Source of the DNA: Lycorma delicatula
Taxonomy: Eukaryota; Arthropoda; Insecta; Hemiptera; Fulgoridae
NCBI RefSeq assembly: GCF_047948215.1
Contig: NC_134465.1
Coordinates: 54,323,341-54,387,340, forward strand
DNA length: 64,000 nucleotides
Direction of reading: 5' to 3'
The notes beneath the pieces were generated by a model. That model was not told the DNA's origin. It worked only from the letters and a program-made list of their open reading frames with translations, and made no database searches. Below are positions 62,970 through 64,000 of this stretch, one piece after another (position 1 is the stretch's first letter; each line of letters begins with the position of its first letter). The position numbers and the translations under genes are program-made.

Positions 62970-64000
62970 AGCAGATAAATGTGAAAAATACAGAACAATT
63001 AGCTTAACTAGTCATGCATCAAAAATTTTAACTAGAATTCTGTACAGAAGAACTCAGAGGAGAGTGGAAGAAGACCAATTTGGTTTCAGGAAACGTATAG
63101 GGACAAGAGAAGTAATTTTAGCACTCAGATTAATAGTTGAAGGTAGATTAAAAAAAAAAACAAACCAACATACGTGGCATTTGACAAGACTTTCAAAAGC
63201 CGTTTGATAACGTAAACTGAAATAAAATGTTCACCATATTTTAAAATTAGGGTTAAAGGACAGAAATAGAAGAACAATTACTAACGTTTACAGGAACCAA
63301 ACACCTACAGTAATAATTAAAGAACAAAAGAAAGAATCCGTAATAAAAAATGGAGTCTGACAAGGATGATTTCTATACCCGTTAATTTTTAATTTTTACA
63401 TAGAACTAGCAATTAATGATGTTAAAGAACAATCTAGATCCGGAATAACAGTGCAAGCTGAACAGATAAAGATGCTACGATTTGCTGATGATATAATAAT
63501 TCTAGTCGAGAGTAAAATAGATTTAGAAGAAGGAATGAATAGCATAGATGAAGTTTTACGCAAGAACTACCGCATGAAAATAAACAAGAACAAAACGAAA
63601 GTAATGAAATGTAGTAAAAATAATGTAGATGGACCACTGAATATAAAAATAGGAAGACAAAAAAATTACAGAGGTAAAAGAATTTTGTTAATTGGGAAGT
63701 AGAATTTATAAAAATGGAACAAACAGGAGCGATATAAGATGCCGAATAGAACACGCGAAACGAGCTTTCAGTCAGAAATATAATTTGTTTAGATCAAAAA
63801 TTAATTTAAAAGTTAGGAAAATATTTTTGAAAGTTTGGAGCGTAGTTTTATATGAAAGTGAAACTTGGACGATCGGAGTACCTGAGAAGAAAAGATTAGA
63901 ATCTTTTGAAACGTGGTGCTATAGGAGAGTGTTAAAAATCAGATGGGTGGATAAAGTGACAAATGAAGAGGTATTGCGGCAAATAGATAAAGAAAGAAGC
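62970..64000 (+). pseudogene. 5'-truncated LINE (same family as 25.1 kb), runs off the window
   Basis: Starts within the polymerase at ADKCEKYRTISLTSHASKIL. EDQFGFRKRIGTREVILALR follows at about 63075. The first catalytic block (near 63175-63215) is broken by a frameshift. GV-stop-QG-stop-FLYPLIFNFYIEL near 63355 replaces the GVRQGCSLSP block. IKMLRFADDIIILVESK at 63466 keeps the catalytic Asp pair, then INKNKTKVMKCSKNN and the C-terminal SVVLYESETWTIGVPEK-like region near 63845. It continues past 64000. Older than the 25.1 kb copy, judging by stops. Confidence 0.9.

Overview
The window is AT-rich, repeat-dense nuclear DNA from a eukaryote, most probably an insect. The grounds are mariner/Tc1 and RTE/Jockey-like non-LTR elements of arthropod type, several tRNA-derived SINE families, long dinucleotide arrays, and no compact genes or operons. 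A hemipteran is my guess; the sequence alone cannot prove it. No complete host gene is visible. The stretch reads as intergenic or intronic DNA in which almost everything recognisable is mobile-element debris.

Left third (1-22 kb). An unclassified repeat (R2, 0.8-1.6 kb) and a copy of a ~1 kb interspersed family (R1) are followed by an exon-like reading frame on the minus strand (3727-3888), the best candidate for host coding sequence. Next come a decayed and a structurally complete Tc1/mariner element (3.9-6.4 kb), a foldback element (8.3-8.9 kb), copies of two SINE families, a decayed minus-strand transposase (11.9-12.5 kb), and a mariner remnant at 20.1-21.6 kb split by two SINEs.

Middle third (22-44 kb). 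This holds more R1 copies, a reverse transcriptase frame joined to a SINE tail (25.0-26.2 kb), a long CA/GA/GT array, and a decayed LINE. An R1 copy at 29.9-31.0 kb contains a coiled-coil reading frame foreign to the other R1 copies. Also here are an internally deleted transposon with matching inverted ends (34.8-35.7 kb), a Tc1-like pseudogene with a SINE in a small frame just upstream, and a second foldback element.

Right third (44-64 kb). This holds a full R1 copy, a third decayed LINE, a second mariner copy with the same termini in opposite orientation (47.9-49.1 kb), and a hAT-like non-autonomous element. A 5'-truncated LINE with a 13 bp target duplication, a 1.5 kb foldback element, a mariner with a SINE in its first codons, a composite SINE, a second R2 copy and a LINE running off the end complete it.

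The elements are linked by nesting. The main SINE sits inside two mariners and a small split frame and is joined to a LINE. R1 and R2 recur in both orientations. The points most worth following are the two exon-like frames, the LINE-SINE chimera, R1 as a possible Helentron-like family, and the modular SINEs.
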